Assembly (NCBI GenBank): GCA_036525185.1
Contig: DATDAW010000029.1
Span: 1 to 64,000, forward strand
Length of the DNA stretch: 64,000 nt
From: DATDAW01 sp036525185
GTDB taxonomy: Bacteria; Verrucomicrobiota; Verrucomicrobiia; Chthoniobacterales; DASVRZ01
Direction: 5' to 3'
Program-made: the position numbers and the translations under genes
Notes under the pieces: generated by a model
The model's input: only the letters and a program-made list of their open reading frames with translations
The model's database searches: none
What the model was told of the DNA's origin: nothing
Part shown: piece after piece, positions 50,444 to 58,719 of the stretch
How positions within the stretch are numbered: the stretch's first letter is position 1
Layout of the letters: each line of letters begins with the position of its first letter

Positions 50444-51337
50444 TCAATCGATATAGCGTTTGACCAATTCTCCGTATGCGTCAATGCGGCGATCGCGAAG
50501 AAACGGCCAGTGTGTGCGCTGCGTATCGAGTTTCCCAAGATCAACATCGACCACGAGTATGGCTTCCTCGGAGACCGAGGCTTTGTCGAGAATCATGCCC
50601 GACGGATCAGCCACAAAGCTCTGGCCCCAGAATTCCAAGCCATCGCCGCCTTCGGGCGTTTCGTGGCCGACACGATTCGGAACAGCGACATAACAGCCGT
50701 TCGCGATAGCGTGGCTGCGCTGGATGGTTTCCCACGAGAGGTGCTGGCGTTCGCCGTATTCGGCTTTTTCCGAGGGATGCCAGCCGATGGCGGTGGGATA
50801 GAAAAGAATCTCGGCGCCACTGAGTGCCGTGAGGCGTGCGGCCTCGGGATACCATTGATCCCAGCAAACGCACACGCCGATTTTTGCGTATTTTGTCTGC
50901 CACGATTTGAATCCGAGATCGCCGGGTGTGAAGTAGAATTTTTCGTAGAAAAGCGGGTCGTCCGGGATGTGCATCTTGCGGTATTTGCCGAGATATGTGC
51001 CGTCCGCATCGATGACCGCGGCCGTATTGTGGTAGAGACCTTCAGCGCGTTTTTCGAAAAGAGAAGCGACGATGACAACGCCGAGTTCTCCAGCGAGTTG
51101 GCTGAGAGTTTCCGTGCTCGGACCGGGAATCGGTTCGGCGAGAGCAAAATAATCGTGCTTTTCGGCCTGGCAGAAATAGAGCGACTTAAACAGCTCCTGC
51201 AGACAGATGATTTTTGCACCGCCGGCAGCAGCCGTGCGGATATGGGCCACGGCCTTGGCAAGATTTTCTGCGGGATCGGCTGAGCAACGCATTTGAATGA
51301 GGCCAATAGGGACGATTCCTCGCGGCGAATTAGGCAT
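50444..51337 (-). CDS. aguB: N-carbamoylputrescine amidase
   Basis: Hydrolyses N-carbamoylputrescine to putrescine, ammonia and CO2. The 297-residue nitrilase-superfamily protein shows the Glu-Lys-Cys triad: Glu in IICLQELF (about 47), Lys in GKYRKMHIPDD (about 118) and Cys in VCVCWDQWYPEAARL (about 155). The specific DDPLFYEKFYFTPGD and GWHPSEKAEYG identify AguB. It is the first gene of the aguB-aguA pair. The source of agmatine (arginine decarboxylase) is not in the window. Confidence 0.96.
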   Translation of the reverse strand: MPNSPRGIVPIGLIQMRCSADPAENLAKAVAHIRTAAAGGAKIICLQELFKSLYFCQAEKHDYFALAEPIPGPSTETLSQLAGELGVVIVASLFEKRAEGLYHNTAAVIDADGTYLGKYRKMHIPDDPLFYEKFYFTPGDLGFKSWQTKYAKIGVCVCWDQWYPEAARLTALSGAEILFYPTAIGWHPSEKAEYGERQHLSWETIQRSHAIANGCYVAVPNRVGHETPEGGDGLEFWGQSFVADPSGMILDKASVSEEAILVVDVDLGKLDTQRTHWPFLRDRRIDAYGELVKRYID

Positions 51338-51463
51338 AGCCTTAAAACTAAGCGGAGGTTTTCGGCGGCAACAAACCGAATTTTGTGAAAGTTTGATGTC
51401 CAGTTTAAGCGTCTGTCTGAAACAGCCGGCGTGGGTGGAATCAAATCTCCAACATTTTTAACG

Positions 51464-52117
51464 ATGACACACTCTTTCTTTTTCCGATTTTTCGTAGTTT
51501 TGATGCTGACTCCCTTGCTCGCTTCGGCGCAAACGCCAACGCCAGCTCCCGCGGATATAGGGGCCCTCAAGGATATCCGGGTGATTTTTCACACCACCAA
51601 AGGCGACATTCACGCCACGCTGTTCCCGTCCGCAGCGCCGGGGACTGTCGCCAGTTTCGTGAATCTGGTAAGGAAAAAGTTCTACGATGGGCTCACGTTC
51701 CATCGCGTCGTGCCGAATTTTGTGATTCAGGGAGGAGATCCGCTTGGGACGGGTGAGGGAGGACCTGGCTACGGGTTCGAAGAGGAGTTTTCGCCAAAAT
51801 TGCGCTACGACAAGCCGGGTGTAATTGGCATGGCCAGCGAAGGGCCGGGAACGAGGACGAACGGAAGCCAGTTTTTCATCACGCATCAAGCCGTGCCCCC
51901 TTTGAATGACAAATACACGATCTTTGGGCAGGTGACGCAGGGACAGGATGTTGTAAATCGAATCGCGATTGGCGACAAAATCCTGAGCATCGACGTGATC
52001 GATGATCCATATGACGTCCTCGCTGCGGAGGCGGACCGAATCGAGCAGTGGAATACGGTTTTGAAGGCGCCTCTAGGGGACCCGTCAGCGACCGCGAGTC
52101 CTACGCCAACGCCCTGA
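51464..52117 (+). CDS. Exported cyclophilin-type peptidyl-prolyl isomerase
   Basis: A 217-residue PPIase read from the ATG at 51464. A signal peptide (FFFRFFVVLMLTPLLASAQ, about residues 5-22) directs it to the periplasm. The cyclophilin core has VIFHTTKGDIHATLFPSAAPGTVASFVNL, the active-site FHRVVPNFVIQGGDPLGTGEGGPGY, GVIGMASEGPGTRTNGSQFFIT (Arg and Gln site) and the KYTIFGQV segment. It is divergent from aguB. Role: folding of exported proteins. A short Pro/Thr-rich tail follows. Confidence 0.95.
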   Translation: MTHSFFFRFFVVLMLTPLLASAQTPTPAPADIGALKDIRVIFHTTKGDIHATLFPSAAPGTVASFVNLVRKKFYDGLTFHRVVPNFVIQGGDPLGTGEGGPGYGFEEEFSPKLRYDKPGVIGMASEGPGTRTNGSQFFITHQAVPPLNDKYTIFGQVTQGQDVVNRIAIGDKILSIDVIDDPYDVLAAEADRIEQWNTVLKAPLGDPSATASPTPTP

Positions 52118-52120
52118 ATT

Positions 52121-53017
52121 TTAGATTTGAGCGTCAGCAGGAATACTGAACGGAACGGCGGTATGCCGGAAATGATTCAACGCCATCACCTGGCCGCTGA
52201 CGGGATGTTGCCAGCGGAATGACTTCTGGATCGCCTGATTCATAAACAATTTGGCCCGCGAAACCGCCTCTCGCAGCGGAAGGCCATGCGCCAGATTCGC
52301 TGTCACGGCTGAGGAGTAGGTGCAACCACTGCCATGCGTGTCGACGCCCTCCACAAATGGCGCTTCCAGCCGGGTAACGAAACCATCAGGCTCTACGAGC
52401 AAGTCAACGGCGACGCTCCCTGGCAGATGCCCTCCTTTCATGAGGAACGACGTGTCAAATTTGGCCGCCAATTTGCACCCGGCACGTTCCATTTCCTTCA
52501 GTGACCGGATCGATTCTCCAAGCAAAACGGCAGCTTCGTCGAGATTGGGCGTCGCCAGCACCGCCCGCGGGAGCAGTTTTTCCTCGTAGGCAGCGATGGC
52601 ATCGTCGTTTAGCAGTTTGGCGCCGGAAGTCGCCACCATCACGGGGTCGACAACTAGTGGAAGCGACCTCCCGGATTTATCCAAAACGCGCAAGACAGCT
52701 TCGATAATTTCCCTTGAAAACAGCATTCCAGTCTTGATCGCCGCCACCGGAAACGCCTCGAGGGACAATTGCACCTGTTCCTCCAAAATTCGGGGCTCGA
52801 TGGGCTGGATGGCGGTCACTTTTCCCGGGACCTCCGCTACGACACACGTCACAGCCGTCAACCCATATACACCGAAATGCGTAAATGTTTTCAGATCCGC
52901 CTGAATCCCCGCGCCGGCGGAGTTATCCGAACCTGCGATGGTCAATGCGACCGGCGGCGTCTGGAAATTGCCCGAAACCGGGGCTGGAATGTCAGCGGAA
53001 GAATCTGCATTTTGCAT
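52121..53017 (-). CDS. thiD: Hydroxymethylpyrimidine/phosphomethylpyrimidine kinase
   Basis: ThiD phosphorylates HMP and HMP-P for thiamine synthesis. The 298-residue ribokinase-like enzyme has ALTIAGSDNSAGAGIQADLKTFTHFGVYGLTAVTCVV near the start, IKTGMLFSREII, VDPVMVATSGAKLL and the anion-hole/catalytic VEGVDTHGSGCTYSSAVTANLAHG. It is convergent with the cyclophilin gene (4 bases apart) and divergent from apaG. No TPP riboswitch or other thi genes are nearby. Confidence 0.96.
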   Translation of the reverse strand: MQNADSSADIPAPVSGNFQTPPVALTIAGSDNSAGAGIQADLKTFTHFGVYGLTAVTCVVAEVPGKVTAIQPIEPRILEEQVQLSLEAFPVAAIKTGMLFSREIIEAVLRVLDKSGRSLPLVVDPVMVATSGAKLLNDDAIAAYEEKLLPRAVLATPNLDEAAVLLGESIRSLKEMERAGCKLAAKFDTSFLMKGGHLPGSVAVDLLVEPDGFVTRLEAPFVEGVDTHGSGCTYSSAVTANLAHGLPLREAVSRAKLFMNQAIQKSFRWQHPVSGQVMALNHFRHTAVPFSIPADAQI

Positions 53018-53026
53018 AAAAGAAAT

Positions 53027-53395
53027 ATGCGCGAATTAACAGACTTGCGCGTCTCCGTCGATGACGTCGTTTACATGCCGGACCTCAATGCCCCCGTGGA
53101 ATTTCCGTATCCCTTCGTCTATTTCATCACCATTCACAACGAATCCGATGAAATTGTGACCATCAAGGGGCGCAAATGGGTTATTACCGACAAGCGCGGT
53201 CATAAGATCGTTGTTGAAGGCGATGGCGTGGTTGGAAAATTTCCCCGATTGGAGCCAGGCGAATCGTTTTCCTACAACAGCTGTCACGTTGCGGCGCTCG
53301 ATAGCCGTGCAGAAGGCGCTTATTTTGGCCTTACCGAAGACGGTGAGTCAGTTTTTTGCCGGATCCCCATGTTCGAAATGCAGGTTCCGGAATGA
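53027..53395 (+). CDS. apaG: ApaG family protein
   Basis: A 122-residue fibronectin-III-like protein: VYFITIHNESDEIVTIKGRKWVITDKRG is the family core, followed by VVEGDGVVGKFPRLEPGESFSYNS and GAYFGLTEDGESVFCRIPMFEM. ApaG proteins are linked with Co2+/Mg2+ homeostasis and polyphosphate-related nucleotides, but the biochemical role is unsettled. ATG 53027 overlaps no other gene; it starts 10 bases from the thiD start on the other strand. A longer frame from 52769 is antisense to thiD. Confidence 0.93.
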   Translation: MRELTDLRVSVDDVVYMPDLNAPVEFPYPFVYFITIHNESDEIVTIKGRKWVITDKRGHKIVVEGDGVVGKFPRLEPGESFSYNSCHVAALDSRAEGAYFGLTEDGESVFCRIPMFEMQVPE

Positions 53396-53489
53396 AAACG
53401 ACGAGACGAGGGGAAACGGCGGCAAACCGAGTGTTCCAGCAAGCGCGTTTCCTTGAGTTTCCCGTTTTTGCCGTGATATTCCGGGGAAC

Positions 53490-54542
53490 ATGCAGACCAT
53501 CGATTTGCTCGGCGTCGCCTTCGGTCTGGCCGTTCTTTCCGGCCTGAATCTTTATCTCACCGTTTTTGCGTCGGGCCTGGCCATCCGGATGGGGTGGCTC
53601 ACTCTCAATGACCAATTTCATCAACTTAGCTTTCTAGCGGATCCGTGGATTTTGGGAATATCCGGAACGTTTTTCATTCTGGAATTTTTCGCCGACAAGA
53701 TTCCCTGGGTGGACACACTCTGGGACACCCTTCACACGGTTATACGCCCCCTTGGCGGTGCCTTGCTCGCTACGAAAGCGTTGGGCGACGCCTCGCCGAC
53801 GTTGCTGGTTATCGTTGGCCTGCTTGCGGGTTCCATGAGTTTTGCCACGCATGGTTTGAAAGCGGGGACGCGCTTAATGGCAAACGGTTCGCCCGAGCCA
53901 TTCTCCAACATTGGCCTCAGCTTGGGCGAAGACGCCGCGGTGCTGGGCGGCCTGGCGCTCATTGGATTCAATCCTATCGTCGCGTTGGTTGTTTTTCTGT
54001 TCGTTTTCGCCGTCATATTGTTTTATGCGCCGAAGCTTTTCCGGGCAGTTAAAGTCAAAGTCTGGCTCGCCATCAGGAAATTGAATTTGCCCGCCATTGG
54101 CAAATGGGAAGAAGGTTTGTCGGACCGACTACCTGGCAGCACGGCTCAAGGGTTTGCTCGCATTAATCTTCTCGGCGAGAAAGTTTTGTGGGCAGTGCCC
54201 TGCATTAGCAAGAAAGGCAAACGCATCGCTCCGAACCTTTCGGGCGCTCTTATCGCCACGCTCGAAGAAAGGAACAGTTTGTATTTTGTTTCCGAAAGCC
54301 GCTGGAACAGAACCGGCGAAAAAATCGATCTCGAAGGCGGCTCTGTGGAACTCGTTCCAGGCTTTCTCTTTGACGAAGTGCGGCTGGCGACGGCGGACGG
54401 CAAAAACAAATACGCCTTCATTTTTGACCGTCCACGCGGCAAAGTCGTCGAGGAAATGGTCCAATCCATTCATAACCGACTCGCGCGTCCGTCAACGGCT
54501 CCTGCTGCTGGAACCGGTGCGGATGTCCTTGCTTTGCGGTGA
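53490..54542 (+). CDS. DUF4126 membrane protein
   Basis: A 350-residue protein whose first 200 residues match DUF4126: LGVAFGLAVLSGLNLYLTVFASGLAIRMGWL, FFILEFFADKIPWVDTLWDTLHTVIRPLGGAL, and LLAGSMSFATHGLKAGTRLMANGSPEPFSN, with about five hydrophobic stretches. The C-terminal 150 residues are soluble and less conserved (SKKGKRIAPNLSGALIATLEERNSLYFVSESRWNRTGEKIDLE, resembling a lipoprotein or DUF502-like extension). Function unknown. It overlaps the ribD start by GTGA and may be translated with it. The role in riboflavin metabolism, if any, is unsupported. Confidence 0.85.
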   Translation: MQTIDLLGVAFGLAVLSGLNLYLTVFASGLAIRMGWLTLNDQFHQLSFLADPWILGISGTFFILEFFADKIPWVDTLWDTLHTVIRPLGGALLATKALGDASPTLLVIVGLLAGSMSFATHGLKAGTRLMANGSPEPFSNIGLSLGEDAAVLGGLALIGFNPIVALVVFLFVFAVILFYAPKLFRAVKVKVWLAIRKLNLPAIGKWEEGLSDRLPGSTAQGFARINLLGEKVLWAVPCISKKGKRIAPNLSGALIATLEERNSLYFVSESRWNRTGEKIDLEGGSVELVPGFLFDEVRLATADGKNKYAFIFDRPRGKVVEEMVQSIHNRLARPSTAPAAGTGADVLALR

Positions 54543-55546
54543 AATCTGATGCCGCCTGGATGCGCCTCGCCCTGGCCGAGGCGCGCAAAGGAATCGGGAA
54601 AACCAGTCCGAATCCCGCCGTCGGCGCAGTCATTGTTCGTGACGGGGAATTAATTTCCCGAGGCTGGCATCGCAAGGCGGGCCAACCGCATGCCGAAATC
54701 ATGGCCATTCGCGCCCTCGAGTCGCCCGAATTGGCGCGTGGAGCCACCATTCACGTGACGCTCGAGCCGTGCAGCACCCAGGGGCGCACACCGCCGTGTG
54801 TGGAGGCAATCATCCGCCATGGATTTGCTCGCGTCGTCATCGGGACGAAGGACCCCAATCCTGCCCATGCCGGACGCAGTGTAGGGATTCTGGAGAAAGC
54901 CGGTATCGAGGTGGTTGATGGCATTCTTGAGGCTGAATGCACGGCGCTCAACGAAGCTTTCAACAAATGGATCGTCACTCGCCAGCCGTTTGTGATCGCC
55001 AAATGTGGCATGTCGTTGGATGGCCGCATTTCGCGCCCGGCCGGCGAAAGCCAATGGCTGACATCGCCGGAGTCGCGACGAACCGCGCACCAGTTGCGTT
55101 CGCGTGTGGATGCCATTCTTGTCGGAGCGGAAACCGTTCGCCGCGACAATCCACGTCTCACCATTCGGGGCGTTCGGCACACGAAACAGCCGTGGCGCGT
55201 CGTTTTGTCGAGGAATGGTGTTTTGCCTCGGGACGCTCACGTTTTCACGGACGAGTGGAAGGACCGGACCCTGGTATTTTCCGCTCTGGATGAGGCGCTT
55301 ACGGAGCTTGGGCGCCGCAACGTCCTCAGTGTTCTCATCGAAGGTGGCGGTCAAATTTTGGGCGCGGCATTCGATCAGAAACGGATTGATCGCGTGGAGT
55401 TTTTCTATGCCCCACTTCTGACCGGCGGCGACAAACCCGCTGTGGCGGGACTGGGAGCAGCCGGAAATCTGGAAGGAGTCCGCCTTGTGGAGCCAATTTT
55501 TCGAAAGTCCGGCCCTGACATCCATCTTTCCGCCCGGGTCGCATAA
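54539..55546 (+). CDS. ribD: Bifunctional riboflavin deaminase-reductase
   Basis: RibD carries out the deaminase and reductase steps of riboflavin biosynthesis. The 335-residue protein starts at GTG 54539. The deaminase domain has SPNPAVGAVIVRDGELISRGWHRKAG, HAEIMAI and the zinc-binding EPCSTQGRTPPC (about 75). The reductase domain (about 145-335) has FVIAKCGMSLDGRISRPAGES, AILVGAETVRRDNPRL, and VLIEGGGQILGAAF. No other rib gene is near. The start overlaps the DUF4126 stop. Confidence 0.96.
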   Translation: MKSDAAWMRLALAEARKGIGKTSPNPAVGAVIVRDGELISRGWHRKAGQPHAEIMAIRALESPELARGATIHVTLEPCSTQGRTPPCVEAIIRHGFARVVIGTKDPNPAHAGRSVGILEKAGIEVVDGILEAECTALNEAFNKWIVTRQPFVIAKCGMSLDGRISRPAGESQWLTSPESRRTAHQLRSRVDAILVGAETVRRDNPRLTIRGVRHTKQPWRVVLSRNGVLPRDAHVFTDEWKDRTLVFSALDEALTELGRRNVLSVLIEGGGQILGAAFDQKRIDRVEFFYAPLLTGGDKPAVAGLGAAGNLEGVRLVEPIFRKSGPDIHLSARVA

Positions 55547-55641
55547 GGGACAACCTCCAAGGCGTGCCGTCAGACGAAAAATCTTTGAATGACCTGCAAA
55601 GCAGGTGCGTCGAATTTTTCAGAAAGCAAACATCAAAGTTT

Positions 55642-55950
55642 ATGAAAAGGTTCATCCTTGCCAGCACGCTCGTCCTTTTGGCCATCTTCGGTTTTCAGAC
55701 GGAATCCAAGGGTCAAGTCGGCTTCAGCATTTCCGTGGGCGACCCCGGTTACTATCGAGGGTATTACTACAACGATTGCGATCCGTATTACCGGACCTAT
55801 TACCGCCGAGGGTATTATCGACCGGCTTGGGGCTACCGACGGGTTTACTGGAACTACGACCGGCCGCGTTACCGCTATTGGCGGAACGATGGTTACGGCG
55901 ATTACCGCCGCTACCACCGCAGGCATCATCGCCATCATCACGACGATTAA
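55642..55950 (+). CDS. Small exported Tyr/Arg/His-rich protein
   Basis: A 102-residue protein beginning at ATG 55642. Residues 1-25 are a signal peptide (MKRFILASTLVLLAIFGF...). The mature chain is low complexity: Tyr- and Arg-rich repeats (YYRGYYY, YYRTYYRRGYYRP) ending in a His-rich tail (RRHHRHHH). Similar small exported Tyr-rich proteins occur in many soil bacteria and may bind envelope polymers or metals; the function here is unknown. It is 95 bases after ribD. A longer frame to 55564 is not needed. Confidence 0.8.
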   Translation: MKRFILASTLVLLAIFGFQTESKGQVGFSISVGDPGYYRGYYYNDCDPYYRTYYRRGYYRPAWGYRRVYWNYDRPRYRYWRNDGYGDYRRYHRRHHRHHHDD

Positions 55951-55992
55951 ACGGTGGGCCCGCGAACGAGGGTGAGAGTTCACGAAAACGAT

Positions 55993-56019
55993 AAAGCGCC
56001 GGAGCGAATTCGGCGCTTT
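55993..56019. terminator. Hairpin between the Tyr-rich gene and tRNA-Pro
   Basis: AAAGCGCCG (55993-56001) and CGGCGCTTT (56011-56019) form a perfect 9-bp stem with a 9-base loop. On the minus strand it is followed by ATCGTTTTCG, and on the plus strand by CTTCATTT, so it could terminate either the tRNA (minus) or the exported-protein gene (plus). Confidence 0.65.
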
Positions 56020-56047
56020 CTTCATTTCCGAGTCATCAAAGAAAAAA

Positions 56048-56121
56048 TCGGGCTGACTGGATTCGAACCAGCGACCTCTTGAACCCCATTCAAGCGCACT
56101 ACCAAGCTGTGCTACAGCCCG
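56048..56121 (-). tRNA. tRNA-Pro (anticodon GGG)
   Basis: The 74-nt minus-strand sequence folds as a complete cloverleaf: acceptor CGGGCTG/CAGCCCG, D-arm GCAC/GTGC, anticodon stem CTTGA/TCAAG with loop ATGGGGT (anticodon GGG, reading CCC), and T-arm GCTGG-TTCGAAT-CCAGT, discriminator A. CCA is not encoded. Confidence 0.96.
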
Positions 56122-56348
56122 TTAATTTGACGAAACCACCGGGAGCGGAAAGTTGGCGAATCACGGCGGGATTTCAAGTCCCTTTATTTACGGATCCTTT
56201 CTTTGTTGCCGCCGACGGGTATGGGGCGCTGTCTCTCATCTTCGCAATTTTCCTGTTGCGCCGTGAAATGCGTCTTTTTTTAGCAAAAGCAGGAAGACCG
56301 AAAATGTTTTGACTCGCTTTGCGATTCCTGACACACAAGCCCATCTTT

Positions 56349-56441
56349 ATGACATTGGGTAGCTTCATTATCATGGCCTTCGCACTCCTGGGTTGCGTTT
56401 GGTGGGCGTGCAAGAACGACGACTTTGACAGCGCACCCTGA
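56349..56441 (+). CDS. Possible microprotein, CcoS-like in pattern
   Basis: A 30-codon frame coding one hydrophobic helix (about residues 1-20: LGSFIIMAFALLGCVWW) and a short acidic tail (KNDDFDSAP). The pattern of a single N-terminal helix, Trp, and a short FD-containing tail resembles CcoS of cbb3-type oxidase assembly, but the frame is short and no ribosome-binding site is clear. It is too short for confident assignment, and no cco genes are present. Confidence 0.3.
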   Translation: MTLGSFIIMAFALLGCVWWACKNDDFDSAP

Positions 56442-56621
56442 TCTTGGTCGTTGATTTTGCTCTTCAGCGCCGTTGCTTCAAAAACTGAGCCTCAAGGTGG
56501 CTTTTCCGGGCGCCGAAGCAGATTGTTTTTGGCGGGTGTTGACATGAGCCATCGATCAAATTCGCGGAATATTAGGAATTACTGTTGCAAATTTGGCGCT
56601 CATTTCTGATACTGCCGTTTC

Positions 56622-57146
56622 ATGAAGCTGCTGAGCTGGTTGAGGTTTGAATGGGATCTCCGGAATCTGGATTTAGGTCCTGTGGAACTCGCGCGGCAAT
56701 ATTCAATTCGCAGGGCGATCCGCGAAGAGGAAGGCATTGTACGCCGGACCATCCAAAGCGCTTTTTCTCTGGATGCCGACTGGAGCGACGTCATGAAACG
56801 TATTTGGCACGGTATCGACGAAGACATTTCGAGAGCATTCGACTCTCGCGATGCGCGGTGCCTGGTTCTGACTCATGGCAGTCGCATTATCGGCGCATCG
56901 ACTCTTTCCACATCACCTGCTGATCTGGTGCATCTTTTGTCGGGCCCGTGCATTCTAATAGAATACCGCAATCGAGGACATGGCACGGCCTTGCTGGCGG
57001 AATCGCTGCGATATCTCGGGGCGTCAGGTCTCGAAACGGCGGTTGGTCTGACGCGAAAGAATATGCCTGCGGGAAAGTTCGTTTATCCTAAATTTGGTGG
57101 TCGCTTTAGTTCGGCCAGTCTGGAATTGGAGATGGCTCATTTCTAA
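56622..57146 (+). CDS. GNAT acetyltransferase-like protein
   Basis: A 174-residue protein with a GNAT-like core: helical N-terminal section (REEEGIVRRTIQSAFSLDADW), a strand-turn CLVLTHGSRIIGASTLS and an acetyl-CoA loop IEYRNRGHGTALLAESLRYL (R/QxxGxG/A; about 113-131). The C-terminal YPKFGGRF is unlike typical YpeA or RimI ends. Its target is unknown. It stands alone upstream of the ATP-grasp gene with an 79-base gap. Confidence 0.8.
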   Translation: MKLLSWLRFEWDLRNLDLGPVELARQYSIRRAIREEEGIVRRTIQSAFSLDADWSDVMKRIWHGIDEDISRAFDSRDARCLVLTHGSRIIGASTLSTSPADLVHLLSGPCILIEYRNRGHGTALLAESLRYLGASGLETAVGLTRKNMPAGKFVYPKFGGRFSSASLELEMAHF

Positions 57147-57225
57147 ACAACTGAAAAAAAGAACTAAAAAACAGCCAGCTTTTTTCTTTGCCTCTCCCGG
57201 CATGCTGGATAGAAAATGACCATCC

Positions 57226-58701
57226 ATGGGAGATTTCTTCGCCGATTATCAAACGGACGGGTTCTACGACGAAATGTTTGAGGCGCCGGGCAAAGTCCGA
57301 CCGCACTATCAAGCGCTGCTGAATCGGCTTCAAGAGCTGGGCCCGGACGATTTCCGGCGCAAGATGGGCGTTGCAGACAAGTCCTTTCTCACGCAGGGCG
57401 TCACGTTCACGGTCTATAACAATGATGAGGGCACGGAGCGGATTTTTCCGTTTGACCTGATTCCGCGAATCATTCCTGCAAACGAGTGGGCGCACGTCGA
57501 GAGGGGGCTTACACAGCGGCTGACGGCGCTGAACATGTTCCTTCACGATATTTATCACGGCCAGCGCATCATAAAGGAAGGCATTGTCCCTGAGGAAGTC
57601 GTCCGCAGTGCCGTTCATTTTCGACCGGAGTTCATGGGATTTGACGTCCCGAAAGACATTTACATCCACATCTGCGGCACGGATCTCATCCGTAACGACA
57701 AAGGCGAATATTTTGTTCTGGAAGATAACGGGCGTTGTCCTTCGGGCGTCTCCTACGTGCTCGAGGGACGCCAGGCAATGAAGCGCGTCTTTCCGAAACT
57801 TTTTGCGCGTTATCCGGTGAGACCCGTGGACCGGTACTGCCAGGATTTGCTCAATCTCCTGCGTTACATCGCGCCGGACGGCAATCCGGACCCGACAATT
57901 GCCTTGCTCACGCCGGGTATCTACAACTCTGCTTATTTCGAGCACAGCTTTCTGGCGCGGTCGATGGGAATCGAGATCGTCGTTGGCCAGGATCTGGTTG
58001 TTCAAGGGTCGGAGGTCTTCATGAAAACGACCAACGGTCTTAAACGCGTGGATGTCATCTACCGGCGCATCGATGACGATTTCCTCGACCCGACGGTTTT
58101 CCGCAAAGATTCCGTGCTCGGCGTTCCGGGCATTGTTGAAGCGTATCGAAAGGGGCGCGTGAGCCTTGCCAATTCCATCGGAACCGGCGTCGCGGATGAC
58201 AAGGTGACTTACTATTACGTGCCGGATATGATTCGATTCTATCTCAGCGAGGAACCGATTCTGCCGAACGTTCCAACCTGGCTCTCTGCGCACGATAGCG
58301 ACCGAGCGTATATTTTGGAGAATATTGAACAACTCGTTGTGAAATCCGCCAACGAAAGTGGTGGATACGGAATGCTTATCGGTCCGCACGCGACAAAGGA
58401 AAAATGCGATCAGTTTCGCGAAGCGATCAAGGCCAACCCGCGCAACTATGTCGCTCAGCCGGTCATCCAACTCTCACGGTCTCCCTCCTATTGCGACGGG
58501 GCTATTGAGGGCCGGCACATCGATTTCCGGCCGTATGTGCTTTACGGGGAAAAAGTAAGCATCATCCCCGGTGGATTAACGCGTGTGGCATTGCGCAAAG
58601 GGTCGCTGGTCGTCAACAGCTCGCAAGGCGGCGGAAGCAAGGACACGTGGGTGCTTGACGAGGAATCGCCCGCTCAGACGCAAAGCCAGACTCAGAGCTA
58701 G
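57226..58701 (+). CDS. Circularly permuted ATP-grasp protein
   Basis: A 491-residue protein of the circularly permuted ATP-grasp type 2 family. Shared blocks are RKMGVADKSFLTQGVTFTVYN, GTERIFPFDLIPRIIPANEWAHVERGLTQRLTALNMFLHDIY (about 65-110), the ICGTDLIRNDKGEYFVLEDNGRCPSGVSYVLEGR segment with ATP-grasp metal-site residues, and the C-terminal VKSANESGGYGMLIGPHAT. These proteins are expected to form amide or peptide bonds; the substrate is unknown. It is followed by the Alpha-E gene 18 bases downstream, its usual partner; no transglutaminase or peptidase gene accompanies the pair here. Confidence 0.92.
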   Translation: MGDFFADYQTDGFYDEMFEAPGKVRPHYQALLNRLQELGPDDFRRKMGVADKSFLTQGVTFTVYNNDEGTERIFPFDLIPRIIPANEWAHVERGLTQRLTALNMFLHDIYHGQRIIKEGIVPEEVVRSAVHFRPEFMGFDVPKDIYIHICGTDLIRNDKGEYFVLEDNGRCPSGVSYVLEGRQAMKRVFPKLFARYPVRPVDRYCQDLLNLLRYIAPDGNPDPTIALLTPGIYNSAYFEHSFLARSMGIEIVVGQDLVVQGSEVFMKTTNGLKRVDVIYRRIDDDFLDPTVFRKDSVLGVPGIVEAYRKGRVSLANSIGTGVADDKVTYYYVPDMIRFYLSEEPILPNVPTWLSAHDSDRAYILENIEQLVVKSANESGGYGMLIGPHATKEKCDQFREAIKANPRNYVAQPVIQLSRSPSYCDGAIEGRHIDFRPYVLYGEKVSIIPGGLTRVALRKGSLVVNSSQGGGSKDTWVLDEESPAQTQSQTQS

Positions 58702-58719
58702 AACGACAAAAACAAGATT

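Noticed and set aside
50087..51283. 398-residue open frame antisense to aguB/aguA
   Set aside because: Both minus-strand genes have strong active-site motifs; this frame has none.
56079..56312. 77-residue plus-strand frame
   Set aside because: It overlaps the tRNA-Pro gene and has no motif.
57106..58470. 454-residue open frame antisense to the ATP-grasp gene
   Set aside because: The plus-strand gene has family motifs throughout.
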